NCBI GenBank assembly: GCA_019090765.1
Contig: JAHRVJ010000011.1
Span: 1-5,826 of the forward strand
Reading direction: 5' to 3'
Length of the DNA stretch: 5,826 nucleotides
Source: Ilumatobacteraceae bacterium
GTDB taxonomy: Bacteria > Actinomycetota > Acidimicrobiia > Acidimicrobiales > Ilumatobacteraceae
The first letter of the stretch is position 1, and every line of letters begins with the position of its first letter. The translations under genes were made by a program, and so were the position numbers. Below the pieces are notes generated by a model, which saw only the letters and a program-made list of their open reading frames with translations, had not been told where the DNA came from and ran no database searches. Positions 4,573 through 5,826 of this stretch are shown here, in pieces.

Positions 4573-5703
4573 ATGAGTAATGCGGCAGCTATCAAAACCG
4601 TCGGCGTCCCACGCGAAGTCAAGAGTGCAGAGCATCGAGTCGCGATGACTCCCGACGGTGTCCGCGAGTTGGAGCGACACGGCATCGATGTGGTTGTCGA
4701 GTCTGGAGCCGGTGAGGGAGCCTCAATCAGCGATGCCGACTACATCGCCGCAGGAGCCAACATCGCGCCCACCGCTGACGAAGCCTGGGCACAGCAAATG
4801 GTCGTGAAGGTTAAAGAACCCAAGTCTGAGGAGTTCGAGTTCTTACGGCAAGACCTGACGTTGTTCACCTACCTTCACCTTGCGGCATACCCCGAAGTGG
4901 CCAAGGCGCTGCTCGCGGCAAAGACAACCGCGATCGCCTACGAGACCGTGCAGATGTCTGATGGGTCGCTGCCTCTGCTCGCACCAATGAGCGAAGTTGC
5001 CGGCCGGCTCGCACCACAGATGGGGGCGCACTTCCTTGAGCGCCACAATGGCGGTCGCGGCGTGCTGATGGGGGGATCGCCTGGTGTGAAACCCGCCCGA
5101 GTCGTCGTGCTTGGCGCAGGCAATGTCGGTTGGAATGCCGCATGGATCGCGGCTGGCATGGAAGCCGAGGTCGTACTGATCGACAAGAACCTCGATCGTC
5201 TGCGCTTCGTAGATCAGATTCATCGCGGGCGCATCTCCACAGCCGCTTCGAATCGGGGTTCGGTCGAACGTGCCGTTCGCGAGGCCGATCTCGTAATCGG
5301 CGCCGTCTTGGTTGCTGGCGGGCGTGCCCCGGTGGTTGTTGCCGAAGAGCTGGTCGAACAAATGCAACCGCGCTCAGTGATCGTTGACGTTGCCGTTGAC
5401 CAGGGAGGATGCATCGCAACCACTCGCGAAACCACCCACGGCGACCCAACATTTGTACTCCACGACGTCGTCCACTATGCCGTTGGCAACATGCCCGGGG
5501 CCGTGCCGCACACCAGCACCTACGCGCTGACGAATGCCACGCTGCCGTTCCAGCTTGATGTTGCGATTCATGGCGCACTCGGAGCGGCCCGACGTGACGC
5601 GTCGATTGCCAATGGCCTCAACACCGTCGACGGCGAGTATGCGAATGCTGCTGTCGCCGAATCCCTCGACGCGTCAGCGATTGACCCGCTCGCTGCTGGC
5701 TGA
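4573..5703 (+). CDS. ald: L-alanine dehydrogenase
   Basis: Alanine dehydrogenase (EC 1.4.1.1) reversibly converts L-alanine, NAD+ and water to pyruvate, ammonium and NADH in the cytoplasm. From the ATG at 4573 the protein has 376 residues, close to the family's usual 371. From memory of the Mycobacterium tuberculosis enzyme, every active-site residue has a counterpart: Arg22 (Glu-His-Arg-Val-Ala), Lys81 (Lys-Val-Lys-Glu-Pro), His102 (Tyr-Leu-His-Leu-Ala) and Asp276 (Val-Asp-Gln-Gly-Gly). The NAD site is Gly-Ala-Gly-Asn-Val-Gly at 181-186, with Asp204 at the end of the second strand. The Pro-Leu-Leu-Ala-Pro-Met-Ser-Glu-Val-Ala-Gly-Arg-Leu block is intact. A GTG at 4543 is in frame but would add ten unrelated residues before the usual N-terminus, so I prefer 4573. 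Neither start has a clear ribosome site. Its stop overlaps the open frame of the P450-like sequence. Confidence 0.96.
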   Translation: MSNAAAIKTVGVPREVKSAEHRVAMTPDGVRELERHGIDVVVESGAGEGASISDADYIAAGANIAPTADEAWAQQMVVKVKEPKSEEFEFLRQDLTLFTYLHLAAYPEVAKALLAAKTTAIAYETVQMSDGSLPLLAPMSEVAGRLAPQMGAHFLERHNGGRGVLMGGSPGVKPARVVVLGAGNVGWNAAWIAAGMEAEVVLIDKNLDRLRFVDQIHRGRISTAASNRGSVERAVREADLVIGAVLVAGGRAPVVVAEELVEQMQPRSVIVDVAVDQGGCIATTRETTHGDPTFVLHDVVHYAVGNMPGAVPHTSTYALTNATLPFQLDVAIHGALGAARRDASIANGLNTVDGEYANAAVAESLDASAIDPLAAG

Positions 5704-5714
5704 GCCGCAACTCG

Positions 5715-5826
5715 TTGGGTGTGTCACTGCTCAGGTACGACGATGTGGTCGCAGTGCTGCGCGACAAGAGGTGGCACAGCGCAGTCGCCAAGCTCCCGGA
5801 GTTGATGGGGATCACAGATCCCGACT
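5715..5826 (+). CDS. Cytochrome P450-like protein, N-terminal part (runs off window; 5' end looks truncated)
   Basis: The frame is open from 5685, just after a TGA at 5682-5684, to the window edge. The readable residues include Leu-Leu-Arg-Tyr-Asp-Asp-Val-Val-Ala-Val-Leu-Arg-Asp-Lys-Arg-Trp-His-Ser-Ala. This is the strand/B-helix region found about 40-60 residues into bacterial cytochromes P450 (consensus Arg-Tyr-Asp-Asp-Val-x-x-Val-Leu-Arg-Asp), and a Leu-Pro-Glu-Leu-Met-Gly stretch follows. The P450-like pattern seems to reach back through Asn-Ser-Leu-Gly to Trp-Leu-Ser-Arg, which overlaps the last codons of ald. The only start codons near the front are TTG at 5715 and GTG at 5721, with no ribosome site. 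Either would leave the protein without the usual N-terminal segment. It may be a 5'-truncated remnant, or an unusual short form translated by coupling to ald. The haem-binding Cys region is outside the window, so the family call is provisional. Confidence 0.55.
   Translation, partial: MGVSLLRYDDVVAVLRDKRWHSAVAKLPELMGITDPD

Noticed and set aside
4865..5578. Long minus-strand ORF (237 codons) opposite ald
   Set aside because: It is Arg/His/Gln-rich with no domain-like pattern and lies wholly antisense to a clear ald gene. It is an antisense shadow of a high-GC coding frame.
1..5826. A new defence, CRISPR or mobile system
   Set aside because: No spaced repeats, inverted-repeat-bounded elements, nuclease, transposase, reverse transcriptase or toxin-antitoxin-like pair could be found. 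The genes are typical housekeeping or metabolic genes.

Overview
The window looks like an ordinary chromosomal stretch from a high-GC actinobacterium, most likely of the class Acidimicrobiia (Ilumatobacter-like or marine relatives). The clues are a lipoprotein whose lipidated Cys is followed by Ser/Asp/Gly and an Ala/Pro/Ser/Thr/Asp linker, a small Lys-Lys-Leu anchored protein with an acidic tail, a tRNA-Val(CAC) without an encoded CCA, a solitary membrane-anchored J-domain protein, and GTG/leaderless-style starts. The class assignment is inference from protein style, not from a marker gene.

Layout. Positions 1-143 hold the 3' end of a potassium-channel-like gene (+). Next is a complete small four-helix membrane protein of the mycobacterial 'phage holin superfamily IV' type (252-635, +). 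It converges on a minus-strand block, with a large GC-rich hairpin (638-683) between them. Read in the direction of transcription, the minus-strand block contains a D-2-hydroxyacid dehydrogenase (4483-3560), a membrane-anchored J-domain protein (3495-2824), tRNA-Val(CAC) (2750-2678), an orphan branched-chain-amino-acid-type substrate-binding lipoprotein (2432-1008) and a 79-residue anchored protein (936-697). Divergent from the dehydrogenase is L-alanine dehydrogenase ald (4573-5703, +). Directly behind ald is a cytochrome P450-like frame (about 5715 to the window edge, +) that appears to lack its usual N-terminal segment.

How the parts may work together. The two dehydrogenases share an 89-bp intergenic region. 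Both belong to families that act on 2-oxo/2-hydroxy/2-amino acids with nicotinamide cofactors, so a shared control region is plausible but unproven. The substrate-binding protein has no permease or ATPase genes beside it here, so it probably serves a transporter encoded elsewhere. Nothing in the window forms a recognisable defence, mobile or biosynthetic system, and I see no insertion sequence, CRISPR array or integrase.

The points most worth a second look are the truncated-looking P450 overlapping the ald end, the A54 T-loop of the tRNA, the J-domain/TM/four-cysteine architecture, and the non-canonical glycine motif of the hydroxyacid dehydrogenase. No stretch longer than 300 bases is free of genes. 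The longest gap (2433-2677) holds only the lipoprotein leader and two small hairpins.
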